This document shows positions 1-12,508 of a stretch of DNA of 64,000 nucleotides, in pieces. The stretch spans positions 580,102 to 644,101 of the forward strand of contig CM040453.1 in NCBI GenBank assembly GCA_022749755.1. Direction: 5' to 3'. This DNA comes from Azadirachta indica (Eukaryota; Streptophyta; Magnoliopsida; Sapindales; Meliaceae). The position numbers were made by a program, and so were the translations under genes. The notes below the pieces were generated by a model. The model searched no databases, was not told the origin of the DNA, and was given only the letters and a program-made list of their open reading frames with translations. Within the stretch, counting starts at the first letter, position 1. Each line of letters opens with the position of its first letter.

Positions 1-808
1 TTTTATTGTATTACAGAAAGGTACAACATGGACTTTCAATTTCAGACAACGCGGTTTTGCAAATAATCTCAATCTGTACATACATGCATTGCATAAATAT
101 CTCTACTTCATGTGATGATGACTCGAAAACTCTCCATGTGTACATCTCTTTTGGCTTTACCTTGTCTTGCCTTTGAAGATTTCAACCATTACACAATTGG
201 AATTTCTACCTTAACTGTTTGGCTGGGGAGAAAGTAATAAACATAGTAGGGGTACATACGCAAAATGACAACCCATATTCATCTTTTGTTTCTCTCCTTT
301 GGTATATTTTTATTTTGATCCAACTCTTTTTTGTTCATTGACAACTGATATATCTGTCTCTCTTTCCCTATAGGTTGGTTGTTTGATAATCCACTGAGCT
401 CATAAATTCAACATATAAATTCATTTGGTTTCTCTTTGTTGACCCCTATTTCTGTCTCTCTCGATTTATCTAACGGGTTGGGTTTGATTGATTTTTCTCT
501 CTATTCAACAGAAAACCATTTTTTTCTCCATTTATGCCCTCTCTTTTCCTAGGTATTATCTCTTGTTGAAAGTTTGAGCATTTGATCTATTTCTGTCTTC
601 AACAATTCAAGATTGTTCCTTTCTCTCTCTCTAAACAAGTGAAGCTTTTGATTTATTGTTTCCCTTTCTGTGTTGACTCTACAAAATCTTGATTCATTTA
701 TCTCTGGTTTGTGTTATTTGTCGAATATTTTGTGTACCCGAATTTTCTGTAAATTTAAGATTCAATATTGATTGTTTCAGTTCGTACATATATAGTTATA
801 TCTGAAGA
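1..808 (+). promoter_or_regulatory. Upstream and 5' leader region of the PP1 gene
   Basis: No coding region is visible. The part nearest the gene is rich in T and CT runs, as in plant 5' leaders. A TATA-like TATAAAT lies at 414-420 and a W-box-like TTGACC at about 439-444. A leader intron is possible but I could not place one securely. The promoter assignment is inferred from position only. Confidence 0.35.
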
Positions 809-2714
809 ATGATGATGATGACAATGGAAGGAATGATGGATAAAGCAGTATTGGATGATATAATCAGGAGGCTGCTGGAAGGAAGAGGAGGCAGGCAGGT
901 GCAGCTTTCAGAGGGGGAGATCCGTCAACTTTGTGTCAACGCTCGCCAAATCTTCCTTTCTCAGCCCAATCTTCTTGAGATTGAAGCTCCAATTCGCATC
1001 TGTGGTCAGCTTTCTCTCTCTTTCTGGTTCTATTGAAATTACAGCATTTTTGTTTGAGGTTATTTTTCTTTCAAGTTTTGTGTTGTGTAGGATTATGAGG
1101 GAACCACTCATTGAAGGAAAATTGTGATTTAAACTTTCTGTTTTTCTTGTAATTTGGTATGATAATGGGGAATTGAGGAAAAATTCTTATCCGGGTATGC
1201 ATAAAATTAATTTACAGGACGTCGTGGATCCAGTCTTCATTAGATGAATTTTTTTTTTTTATCATGAAATGATTATAAAAAACATGTTTTCTTAGTGTTG
1301 TGAAATTTTGAATAATTGTCCATGTGAAATGGAAACCCAGGATTTCCATTTATATTTATTCCTTGTTTTGCCTATGGTGTCTGGTATTTCTAACAGTGCA
1401 GGCTTCTTACAGGCGATGTTCATGGTCAATACCAAGATCTCCTCAGACTATTTGAACATGGTGGGTATCCTCCTGCAGCAAATTACCTCTTTCTTGGGGA
1501 TTATGTTGATCGTGGCAAGCAAAGTTTGGAGACGATATGTTTGCTTCTGGCCTATAAAGTAAGATATCCTGAAAAAATTTACCTCTTGAGGGGAAACCAT
1601 GAAGATGCTAAGATCAACCGGATTTATGGATTCTACGATGAGTGTAAAAGGAGATTTAATGTTAGGCTTTGGAAAATATTTACTGACTGCTTTAATTGCT
1701 TGCCCGTGGCTGCACTCATCAATGAGAAAATACTTTGTATGCATGGCGGACTTTCTCCAGAATTGGAAAATTTGGATCAAATAAGGGATATTTCTAGGCC
1801 TACCGATATTCCTGATAGTGGTCTGCTCTGTGATCTGCTATGGTCGGATCCTGATGCTCATGTTGAGGGCTGGGCAGATAGCGATCGAGGTGTTTCGTGT
1901 ACCTTTGGTGCAGATGTAGTTGCTGACTTTTTGGAAAAAAATGACCTTGATCTAATATGTCGTGGTCATCAGGTAAGCTGCATTCATTTTCAGCGGACAA
2001 TACACGTTTACAGTGGTATATTTTCACTTGTATGCATGAAATAGAAGCATTTCTTAGCTTGCATGCTGCTTCTTCTAGCCAATTTTGTTATTCCCCAGGT
2101 TTGAGCTATGATCCATTGATGTGAAAACTAGTAGGAGGAATGTATCAGATTGTTGATTAAGGCTAATTCTAATTGTTTGGATAATAGTAGATAATCTATT
2201 GTGGCTATTGATCTTTCCTGTGGTTCAGATTACATTGTGATAATTGCATCTCTAAAGTAAATTAGTATCTCATGATTTGATATGAATGCACTTTGGGTAA
2301 CACACACAACCCAGACCAACACCAGCTCAAGAGGAGGCTGATAATTACTCCATTTAAGTGTCAAAATTAAGATTTCTGGGTTCAATGCAGGTGGTGGAGG
2401 ACGGATACGAGTTTTTTGCTAAACGAAGATTGGTTACGATATTTTCAGCTCCAAACTATGGTGGGGAGTTTGACAATGCAGGTGCTCTGTTGAGTGTTAA
2501 CGATGGTCTAGTGTGTTCGTTTGAGATATTGAAGCCAGCTGATAGATCATTTCCAAGCACTTCTAATTCAAAGGGGCCTCTGAAGAAGGTATGCTAACAT
2601 TTTCTGATGATCCATTATTGATATTTGAACATGCTATGCTCTGGACATACTCTTACAAGAGATCACTTTCTCCTGTCTCTGTTTGAACAGCCCCCCAAAA
2701 CTGGGAAGATTTGA
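809..2714 (+). CDS. TOPP8: Type-one protein phosphatase (PP1) catalytic subunit, TOPP8-like
   Basis: The joined exons 809-1004, 1413-1972, 2391-2588 and 2691-2714 encode 325 residues, the usual PP1c length, and all introns are GT-AG. This is a metal-dependent serine/threonine phosphatase that in plants acts in nucleus and cytosol with regulatory subunits. Visible PPP-family signatures are GDVHGQ (66-71), GDYVDRG (94-100), RGNHED (125-130), a central CMHGG motif, RGHQ (249-252) and [13 protein letters not shown] (271-283). Two normally conserved PP1 cysteines are replaced: Asp130 in the GNHEC position and Gly276 in the APNYC position. From memory, Arabidopsis TOPP8 and TOPP9 carry the same replacements, and the acidic start with several Met residues also matches TOPP8. 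The first ATG (809) was chosen; a second Met six codons in (MEGMMDK) is an alternative start. The gene is convergent with the next one. Confidence 0.95.
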
Positions 2715-3628
2715 TTTGGAACAAGGGATTTTTTGGTGCTTTCCTTTAGCTCAAATAGGAGAGACAGGAAGCTTGATTCGTGCTTAAGTGTTGATTCTGT
2801 TAAGAAGCAGCAGCCTTCCTGAGATCATAGCTTGCTGATAAATTTAATTGAAATCGAAAGTATTATGGAAAAAGTTAAAAAAAAAAAAAGAATTTGTAAA
2901 TTAACAATATGCGCTGAACTTCTATGGAGGAACAGAAAGTTTTTGCATTTGACATCCTTTGATCCCTTCTTGTAACAGCTGATTGGTGTGGGAATGATTT
3001 GAAGATGCCTGCCTTGATTCTTGTCTTAGTACATTGTATTTATGCTTCATCAAGCTTCTCTTATTGCTTAAATGCCTTAGCTCACAGGCAATATTGGAGG
3101 CAAAGAGTCTCATTGATGATTGATTTCCATTCAATGGCTAATTTTTGTACATAACATATCCTATTTTAAGTAATACTACTAATATTTTAAATTTTTTTAG
3201 CAATTGCATACAATGAAAGGATTCATATCTTCAACATTCAATGAGGATGCAAAGCAATAATACGTTTTCCGGTCTATTTTGCATGACATTATCATAATCT
3301 GCTTGACTAGTGTTAGATGATTTGGCCATTGTTGTAGTCGCAGAAGTTGGATAGCAGGGCTGCTTGTTCTGTAAAACTACCCAAAACCATGAGCAGCAGA
3401 AATGAGAAAATAACTGAAAAAAAGAAGCTTGAAAACATGTCCAAAGCTTCTCAAAACTGGAATTAAGGATTTCAACATGTTTAATATACAATCCCTAAAA
3501 TAATATATTACCTACCTTCCCTGTTATTGGAAAGTAAAAAATTAATGCATTAATGTACACCATGATGATAAATTCATCAGACACCTGTTAATCAACAAGG
3601 ATAATTATGTTTGCATACAAGTAGACAT
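2715..3628. other. Convergent intergenic region holding two 3' UTRs
   Basis: This 0.9 kb lies between the stop codons of two convergent genes. It holds their 3' UTRs, an A-run near 2876-2890 and AT-rich DNA. No coding potential is convincing on either strand. Confidence 0.6.
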
Positions 3629-6166
3629 TTATCGTCGACTTCCTTTCCTATTTCCCTGACTACTGGGAGATGTCTGGTTTATCCTTCCTTCCAGTTTCCT
3701 TGCAGCACGTTGAATAGCTGCTAGCTTTTGGCGATGACTATGGCTCCTCCTTTTACTGGATTATTGAAAGAAAAGAGACCATCCAAAATATTAAGTAAAA
3801 CTTTAATCCCTAAAGCGACTTAATGACTGTGAAAAAATCAAATGCAAGCCTTATTGCAGATTCTATGGCTAAAGAACAGCATGACAGGATATAAAGGTAA
3901 TTATCTAATGAAAATGGCAGTCACTTGGAAAAGCTACATGTTGAGCTGGAAATTATCAAGAACCATGAAAGTAAAAGGCAGTTACTTGGGAAAAGTTATA
4001 TGATAAAAAGCTTAACTAAAAAGGACAACAAAACAAAAAACTTGATCTTTACAAGCAGCAGCAAGAGTCTGACCTGACAAACAATAAACCTGCTGTAAGA
4101 ACCAATCCTCCCACTGCCCAAGAAACTCTTTCGCTAAATTGCATTTCCTGCACCCACTGCTGGAAATCTTCTAATAGACTTATATTCTCAGATTTCTGGC
4201 GCATTTTAGATTGCAATCCCTTCCATGAATCAGCAATCTTATCCAAACTCGCTTGACCCCCATAGCAAGATGTTTCTTCCGAATCAAAATCTTTATCATC
4301 AGGCAGTTTAACAGCAAAACCTGCAGCATGACAGAGTTCGGTGCCATTAGCGACCCACTCTGCAGCTCTGCCACAAACAAAGTCGTTTACTCCACATGGT
4401 GCTAGAACCTAATAAGAGAAATTCTCATCAAGAAATTGATTTGGTCAAGCATTTGAAAGAAATATATCAAAGTTCTGATCTTTTAAAGTTCAGATGGATA
4501 AATTGAAACACCAGCACACAATCAAAAACCACCAGATATGGTTTAATGCACTAATCTACTAGGCAAATCCAGAGGCTCTTGAACATTGCTTGATGAAGGA
4601 AGTACCAATCAAGTTAAAACAGATATTCTTTCTCAGTCACATGGTTTATTCCAAAGGGAAGTGCTACAGAAATCTTATAGCTTAGCAGGTAAAAAGACTC
4701 CCAAGTGTATGATTAAAAGTACACCGAACTGCTACAACCCCGAGACTATTCACCAACCCAGTTCAACAACTTCAGAAATTAGACACATACCTGTGTCTTC
4801 ACGTCCATGGAGAAGTACGCGTTAGAGCAAGCCTGATAAACTCTGTCACAGAACGAGACACATAAACGAGGAGGTCCAGGTTGAATGCCAACACTTGGAT
4901 CACAAATAGAGCATTCCAATAATTCCCAAAGATGCAAACATTCTTGGTTGGCCTCCCCTGTTGAGGCGAGCCTCCTAATGGATAGCAAAGCAGGATGTGT
5001 CTGGGCGGCGTCACAACAGGTCATTTTGCGGAAAACCCTACAAAGGGTCAAATCATTTCGTCCCTTGCTTGCCCTTTTCGGAGGTTTCCCTTCAGATGAG
5101 AATGGCGCAAAGCGACCACCTTGAGAAATGCAAACTCCATTACGTTTTCCTGCACAGACATATATTTAAGGAATTTAAAAGCTAGAAAGACAAACAGAAA
5201 ATTTAAAATTATCTAATTTAGATAATTTCTTTTTAGAAAGATGCCATCAATAAAATTTAGTCCCATATATATAAAGGCACGGCATCCGATTGACCATGAT
5301 ATGCCAACTGAGCCACGCAACTCTAAAGTCTAGCCCCCAGTTCATATGTTGACCTCCAAAAACTTCAACAGTTCAGCTGGAGCATGGTGATATGATATGC
5401 TTTTGCCTGAGTTCTACGCCATTGATATAATGTTCCATGATAATAGAATACTTATAATCCTGAAAACAGCAAAGACTACTTCACAACTTATGTTGTAGGG
5501 GTAGGCACGTATATCTAAACATTAACACTTGTCATTATTTTGCCTTCTTACCAGAGAATAACATCCATTTCCCCATATAAAAGGTACTAAAAATTTAGCG
5601 CCAACGCCATTACAACGTGTATCAAAACATTACTATGCATTACCAGAAACAACTAATGCATCACCAAATTCGGGATGAAATCGCCATCTGACACAATAAC
5701 AAGAAACTTTCTTACAAGATTTAACAAGAGCCCACTAATTCTCATCCTTAAAGACACCAAGAGGGGAAAAAGGATGTATAAATATACTCAGACGAGCTCT
5801 TAAAGCAACATTTTCTGTCCAGTTCAACTGAATTCATTCTTGTGAATAGAAAAACACCATGAAGACTAGAAATTTAACAACTATTTATTCATCAATTTTC
5901 ATTTTCTCCAACGCCAAATCATAGCAACGGAAGCAATTAATGAATAAATTAGAAACCAGCCTATTTCATATGAAACACGCAAATATGGGAGAAACAATGA
6001 TTGTGTTTCAAAATAATGCAAGAACAAGATAAAATGAACAGAACGAAAATTTGCTGAACAGTGGAACCCTAACAGAGACAGAGAACGGTGATTTACCATG
6101 AGAAACGGAGATAAGCAGATTGAAAAGAAGGAGCAAAATCCAGAATCCATAACCCCTTTTCTGCAT
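3629..6166 (-). CDS. Secreted/membrane folate-receptor-like protein
   Basis: Four exons (6166-6097, 5149-4791, 4408-4074, 3755-3629) join in frame to 296 residues. The start at 6166 was chosen because only that frame gives a good signal peptide (MQKRGY followed by a run of Leu/Ile/Phe to about residue 22) and joins in phase to exon 2. The next in-frame-looking ATG, at 6150, reads out of frame into exon 2. The middle is Cys-rich (CRVFRK, TCCDAAQTHP, LLECSICDP, CVSFCDRVYQACSNAYFSMD, APCGVNDFVCGRAAEW) and resembles the folate-receptor/riboflavin-binding fold. A hydrophobic stretch near residues 235-253 (VSWAVGGLVLTAGLLFV) suggests a membrane anchor, followed by a basic tail. From memory the Arabidopsis relative is At5g27830. 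Ligand and function are unknown; folate binding is inferred from the fold only. Confidence 0.9.
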
Positions 6167-7797
6167 AATATCTGATCGTTCGATTCAGATGCTTAACATT
6201 TAAAAAAAGCTGCAGTGTGCACTGATAAATGGTTCGAAGGAAGAAGGGATAGTCAAGTGGAATATGGTACAGTCGCCGTGGGTACCCCATTTTCTCTGGA
6301 TCCGAAACAAGGTGGGCCTTCTATTTTCAAAGCCGACTGTATTATCTTGCAGAAAACGATGGCTCCAAAATATATTGGGCCACTTTAGAGTTAAATGGGC
6401 TTATCCTTATTGAAACAGTTGTGGGAATGTCTCTTAAACCCAGTTAAAACCTTAGTCGGAATCCCCGTCTTCGTCTACCTATGCCTTCACAAAAAAATTT
6501 GAACCGACACTCCAAGCAGGAGATAACCAATAAACACTCTTTCAGGTTTGTTAAAAAGGTTAAACAAGTGGATAAAGCATCAGAAACACTTTAGCACTCC
6601 GTTACTGTTAAAAGTCAACTATTTTGATTAATTTTAATTGTAAAATATTAATTATACGTTAATTATTAAAAAATATGAACCATAACTATTTTTGCTGTTA
6701 TAATTTCATAAATGACAATCTATGATATGAACTCACAACCTATATTTATTATCGGTAATGATTTAACTCGAAGATTAACAATTTGCGAAGTTATTTTAGT
6801 GATCAAGATCCAATTAGTACTAAAAGCTTAGAATTTAAATTTCCTTCTGTTAGCAGTAAACCAATTTTTTTTTTCAAATAAAACATTTCTTTTCTAGTAA
6901 CAAATTATAAAAATAATAATAGAAAGAAAATTAATATTAAGAAATTCTTTTGCACAAAGCAGATGTTCGATGTTGTTGTGGTGTCGTAATTCTAAAACCA
7001 GATGATTAGTAAGTCAAAACCAATTATGTAAAATGAAGTCAAAATTATATAAAAACTAATTAGATTCACAACAGCCGATTAACTTTCGCAAGCCAGCTTT
7101 TCCAAGATAAACTTGTTATTAACTAAATACTAGGCGATAGCAGCCATCACGCATGAACCTGAAAAAGAAAGAATAGTAAACCAAACCGGCCGCCATCATA
7201 AATCATACTCCCATACGTGATTATTAAAGTCTTAAGATACCCAAAAGGCGCACTCTTTTTGTTGACCCGACGTGACCTCACCTAACCTAACCTAACCTGA
7301 ATTATGTAAAATACATACCGATTACATTAATTTGGATTGTCCCATCTTTTGTAAACATTAATTATCATAACCCCACATCAAAAGCCACACCACACCAACA
7401 ATTAATTAATAACGAAAGATAAAAGCAAGCAAAATGCAAATACTACACATCACCATCTTATTCTTATTTCACCGGCACTCAAAAGCACTTTCAAGAAAAC
7501 AAAAACGGTATCAGAGAAGCAGATCTTCTTATATACACAATACAACAACAAGCTACAGGACTAACATAATAAATACTACGCCCCCACAAACTCTCTACAT
7601 ATATTACAACTTACAACCCCGTCTCGCAGATCACATCATCATCATCATCAAGCTCTGATAGAACCAGCTACTTGCTTGGCAAGTATATTTATCTCTAGAC
7701 AAAACACATGCCATCTGCATACATATATATAGGGAAGGGAACATAAGTTGAATGGCTCCAGCAATCTGTCTTCTTGTAATATCCTCGTCTTCATATA
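6167..7797. other. AT-rich intergenic region
   Basis: This region holds the promoter side of the folate-receptor-like gene and the 3' UTR side of the DRM-family gene. A short telomere-like pentamer run (CCTAA, three to four units) lies at about 7280-7298, and an AC/CA-rich stretch runs through 7390-7620. Short reading frames here have no protein-like composition. I see no gene. Confidence 0.5.
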
Positions 7798-9576
7798 TCA
7801 CATGTCGTAAGGAGTAGTAGGGCTCCTGAGTCCAACCTCATTCCTCTTCTCGTAGGCGTCTGAAGTTGATCGTCTTCTAAAGCGGAAAGACTCTCTACCA
7901 CCACCTGAGCATCATCATCATCCACAGCGATGTTTTCTTTCTCAATAATGCACTCTCGTGACTTGAACATAATAAATAATAAATTGTTTCACTACGATTC
8001 CAATACACAGGTACTTCCTTTGTGTGTGTGTATATATAGATATATATATATATATAAAATGATATGTAACACTTAGGTGGCATTAGTTTCAGCCTACACT
8101 TTCTAACTTCATCTCGACATTGATAATAAAACTTCTAACCCACCGCATTAACCTGTCGAAACTCCTATTTTGTCAAAATCATACTACGCCTCTATCATTT
8201 TTTTGCTTCTTACAATTGAAATAACATTGATTAATATTAACATGTACTCTTAGAACATACATTAACACACACAATATCTTCATTTTACATATAACTTCTG
8301 TCATATGCATACACACACATGTAGCTCAAATCAGACTCATATAAGAAATTATAACCGCATATGGTTGCATTGCTAATTAGGATTATTTAGCATACTAAAT
8401 GCATGAACATACTATTTCAAGAACAAAACAAAAGCCAACCACCACACAAATCAATATTTGGTGCTTGCCACATCAAAAAGTGTTGCCAAGAATTACGTGG
8501 TGGATCCAGTGCTTAAATGGGGACTACATTCAGTAAAAGTCGATTGTATTATGTGAACAAGAAAAAACAACTAAAACTACTACTACTACTACAACATGGG
8601 CGTTTAGGACTCCGTCAAATAACGCAACTTCAACAAGGGCAACATGATTTAAATACCCTAAGAGCCAAAAGTGGCCTAGAAAGTATCCGATAAGCCGTGC
8701 ACAAATATTATTGCCATGGGATAAGGACAAGTGTGTCGTTTTCAATACAGCATAGACAAAAACAATAAGATAATTGCATACGCCAAACCTAACATTGCAT
8801 TATCATCAACAATATTGACTAATCATACCATTACGAAATGACCAAACTACCCTCGGCATACAACCTACTGAATGACACAAATATATCCAGTCCCTTCGAC
8901 TTCTATAGTTTACCAATAATCTCCGATAATATCGGAGAGGCGATTTTCGTCCATACAAGCAAGAAAGAAGGGGCAAATTTGTCACTTAAAAAATCAAAGC
9001 TTACCAGAGAAGGGAGATACCGGAGGAGTTGAGCCAGCCGGAGACACCGGAGGCGAACCACTCTGATAACCAGGTGGCTTAACTATCATGATACTGCGTG
9101 TAACTCTCGGCGCTTCCAGCGGCAATTCGTCGCCGTCTGATCTCACGTTCCCACCATCAGTTTCTAAACGATCAAAACATAAAAGACAAAAAATCAGCAT
9201 CCAATTCATCGATTACGAACAACTTTTCTTCACATTTTCATTAGTCACAAGTACATAAATTCATAAATTCTTTGTTCTTTGATTTGCATGCAGTCATCAT
9301 GTTAGTTAAACTATATATTTAGCTCAGAATATCTGAATTGTATGATCGGAATAAATATTAGATGCAGCTTTGGTTTCAGTGTTCAGTTTCATTTTACTCT
9401 ATTTCAAGTTCCCAGAGTTTCCATAGATCCGCTGAAAATGCGTCACCGGCTTATTTCATACCCTTGCCGGAACTTGACCGGAAACTGAAGGTGGAATGCT
9501 TTCGTAGCTTGCCGAGCCCGGTCTCAGGGCGCGGCCCGGCCAAAGTGTCGTCCCACAACTGGTCAAGCAAGCCCAT
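7798..9576 (-). CDS. Dormancy/auxin-associated (DRM/ARP) family protein
   Basis: Three exons (9576-9462, 9163-9005, 7904-7798) join in frame to 126 residues, typical of the family. The N-terminus MGLLDQLWDDTLAGPRPE, the middle TRSIMIVKPPGYQSGSPPVS with a Ser/Pro-rich repeat, and the basic FRFRRRSTSDAYEK tail ending in PYDM are hallmarks of DRM-homologue (DRMH3-type) proteins. They are small, probably disordered proteins whose transcripts rise in dormant or growth-arrested tissue and fall with auxin. Their biochemical activity is unknown. Intron 2 is about 1.1 kb and carries a TG/TA microsatellite. ACGT elements upstream (separate entry) fit ABA, sugar or dark control. A TATA-like TAAATATC lies about 90 bp upstream of the ATG. 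Confidence 0.93.
8021..8056. repeat. (TG)n(TA)n microsatellite
   Basis: A compound dinucleotide repeat: TG units at 8021-8030 followed by TA units to about 8056, with one GA interruption. It lies in the second intron of the DRM-family gene. Confidence 0.9.
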
Positions 9577-9776
9577 AGCGCACTTTAGCGAGAACCGGAA
9601 TATTCTACCGAATCTGACCGAAGAAGCTCTTCTGATAGAGGAAGTGAGAGTGGAGTAGCGTAGATATTTAACGTCGAGGTGGTGAGTAACGTTCGAACAA
9701 CTCCGGATTAAAAGCCGAACAGTTGTGAAGGGGCGAAGGAGATCTGGACCGTTGATGTAGATCTGAGAATCGGGAG

Positions 9777-9918
9777 ATGACGTGGCAAGAGGATCGAGGA
9801 GCACGTCATAAAGGATAAGATCGATATGACAGAAGGTGGGGCCCACTGACCCGGAGAAATGTCATACAAAGACGAACACGTGGCGGGTAGAGATATGAAG
9901 GAGGTGGGTTGTCACGTG
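9777..9918 (-). promoter_or_regulatory. Cluster of ACGT/G-box (ABRE-like) elements upstream of the DRM-family gene
   Basis: Four ACGT-core sites occur in about 140 bp, 200-340 bp upstream of the DRM-family start codon. They are GACGTGGC (9779-9786), GCACGTCAT (9801-9809), and two CACGTG palindromes (9877-9882, as ACACGTGGC; and 9913-9918). G-boxes and ABREs are bound by bZIP and bHLH factors in plants. Their function here is inferred from motif and position. Confidence 0.55.
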
Positions 9919-11103
9919 ATGGGTCCTTTTTGTCTAGAATACTCCTCACTTTATCAAAATGGGCTTTAAGTGACCTCGGATTCTGTTGCAAATTACGAAA
10001 TGGACCAAAAAAGATTCTGGATTTGGGCTCTAAATCAGCCTTGGATTTGGTTAAAATTACGTTGACTTCACGAGATTCCATGGGATTCTCAGCAGCTCAG
10101 CCGCCACGTATCCAAATGTTTGTCTAAGGAATGGTACAATCAGTTGTAAAAAAAAGAAAATGATATTTAAAAGAAGATTTTTGTTTACTCTATATAATAT
10201 TAATATTAAGATTTTTATTTGAAAGGCAATATTAGTAGTTAGAGATTTACAGGATGTTATATCTGTTCCATTATCATGTATAAAAAGTTATTTCTTATTT
10301 ATATTATATCATATTAATATTAGGGTCCTTTTTCTTTTTCTTAATTAATATTAGTAATTTAATATGGATTGCGAGTTTGCATTAATTCTATTATAGTGGG
10401 TCGAATATATATATATATATTTTAAAAACTAACATTAAAAATTAAAGATTTATTTAGAATTTATATTATATCAATTCTCTCTATTCCGAAGAAATAGACG
10501 TTGAAATTAAAAAATATACATCAAACAGCTTATCTTCTTATTCTCCAATTAATCCGATAAGAGTATTTATCATCCTAATAAAATGGAATGATTATACTAA
10601 AAAAGAATTTCAGACATACTCTTTTTTAAGTATTTATTAAGTATAAACTTTTTGTCTATTAATTTATTTATTTATTTTTTGTCTTGTTATACAACAGAAT
10701 TTAAACCTCAAATTTGAGATAAAGTATAAGTATTTTGACTGGTGATGTCGGTAAAAACTTTCACTTAATAAACAAAAGAAAATTAGATATATTGCATGGA
10801 TATGGGAAATATTAAAAGTTTCATCGTCATAAAGTGGAAAATTAAAACTCTGTTGCAACCTTGTGCATTGATTTTCTCTTTTCATACACAGTTTTTAAGA
10901 TTACGTCAGTAACAAGTAGTAGTCAAGATGGAGAATTTACGGTACTTTTGTTCTTGGGCCTAATATTTCATTATTTTCTCTTATTTATTAAATATCTTAT
11001 AACCCCTGATATTAATTGTATCACTGAAATTTATTACTGTTTTAAGATAATTATTAATTTTTAATTATATCAAAGTTTGTAAAAGTACACGTCATTTTTA
11101 TAT
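9919..11103. other. AT-rich intergenic region
   Basis: Distal promoter of the DRM-family gene followed by strongly AT-rich DNA with short TA runs (for example 10408-10421). No coding region, RNA gene or complete repeat element is evident. Confidence 0.5.
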
Positions 11104-11691
11104 TGGGTAAATTGCAGTTAAATTGACCACCACTAACTACCGCCAATTATTATTAACCACCATCAAATATTATTTGTTCATATCACTGTAAATACATTAA
11201 AATTCTTATTCAACATATACGCAATAATATCATCACTATTACTATTTAAACAACTATTTGTTATAGATTTAAAGTTAAGTTTCGATACTCAAATATTAAA
11301 CTTTAAATTTTTGGTGAACGATTGTTCAAATACCAATGATGATAGTATTATTGCGTAAAGTACTCAACAATGATTTGAATGATATTCATAGCAATTCAAA
11401 CGGATAACAGTTGATCAAAGTTTGTCATTATTTATCTTTGCAGTCACCAATTGTCGATTACTATTGCCAATTGTCATCCCTTTAATTTATATTCAAATTC
11501 TTGTTAAACGTTATTTGAACAATGTCTTGTCATAAATGTGAGTAAATTTTTGAGTGTTGAAAATTTAATTTTAAATTTATGGCTGCAAATAGTTGTAATA
11601 GTAATGATATAATTGTAAATAATGTTTAACGAGAATGAATGACGTTCGATAATGGTCTATAGTAGTCCGCGAAGATCGGCAGTTAATCCAA
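11104..11691. mobile_element. Fold-back/MITE-like element built of nested inverted repeats
   Basis: An inner pair, 11219-11253 and 11322-11356, is an imperfect inverted repeat (28 of 35 positions by hand). A further diverged inverted copy of the first arm (about 11202-11259) lies at about 11587-11636. The proposed ends, TTGGGTAAATTGC at 11104 and its inverted counterpart GCAGTTAATCCAA at 11679-11691, match at 10 of 13 positions. There is no coding capacity and no clear target duplication, so the boundaries are approximate and the superfamily is undetermined. Confidence 0.5.
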
Positions 11692-11759
11692 CTATAAGTC
11701 GTCCAATAAGAAAATGACATAACAATGTTAAATTACTTAACTTTCCTTAAGAAGTAACA

Positions 11760-12508
11760 ATTTTTACTAACAAAAATAACACAAAGGTTTTGGATATTAG
11801 CTAAACAACAAAAGATCGCAGAGTATAATGTCAAACAAATGGGGAAACGGGAACTGTAAACATCGCACTTCCCATCGAACAGTCCTGTTCTTATGTACTC
11901 GGATGCAATCAATCCTCTCAGTGCATCTTTTATGTGAGTTTCACCTTCAGGAATGGACTCAGATAAAGAAAAGTCAAATGGTTTGGGAACATATTCTTCA
12001 TAGAATACGATGTGGCGTGATGTGAGATCTGTGAGAACAATTGGCCCGGAGAATCCGATATAGAGAACAACAATTACGTGCGCTATACATAAATATATCT
12101 TCGTTGCAATCTTCAACTTGTGTTTAAGTAGTAAAAACCGAATATAGGATTCACCATGGTGATAAAGTAGATCATTAAATGTCTCGTACTCTAGATTCAA
12201 AAAGTAGAACAGGAATTTCAGCCTCTAACCAGCATCCGATTAACTTTAAAACATTTTTGTGAGGCAAATGCAATGGTATTAATACAATATTTGTGTGCAT
12301 CCAAAAAGCCGTCGTCAACATATATTGGACGATCCTGCAGAAAACCACAATACAAATTGTATTCAACTCCATATGTAATGATGTTCCAAGGACTGTAGTC
12401 GTTTGTTGCTGTCCTGAGCTCTTTTGCGGGAAAACTACGAATGGGATAATATTTACCATTGGAAGAGGCAATCAACTTTTCTAATAATATTTTCTCATTT
12501 CTTATCAT
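11760..12508 (-). pseudogene. ZED1-related (ZRK) pseudokinase, pseudogene copy A
   Basis: The reading runs through three frames: about 12508-12240, then to about 12180, then 12200-11760, so at least two frameshifts are present. Recognisable pieces are the N-terminal ILLEKLIASSNGKYYPIRSF, a LKLIGCWLEAEIPVLLFES segment, and the family hallmark FDFSLSESIPEGETHI in place of a kinase DFG loop. After GKCDVYS the match is lost, so the C-terminal lobe is missing. It is the lowest-coordinate member of a same-strand array. ZRK proteins are catalytically dead receptor-like cytoplasmic kinases that serve as adaptors for the immune receptor ZAR1. Membership is inferred from motif similarity. Confidence 0.8.

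Noticed and set aside
7280..7298. Telomere-like CCTAA run
   Set aside because: The unit is a pentamer repeated only three to four times, not the plant CCCTAAA heptamer; no interstitial telomere is claimed.
9451..9846. 131-residue minus-strand frame extending beyond the DRM-family start
   Set aside because: Only the part from MGLLDQLW onward matches the family; the upstream extension is 5' UTR/promoter with no protein-like signature, so the start at 9576 was used.
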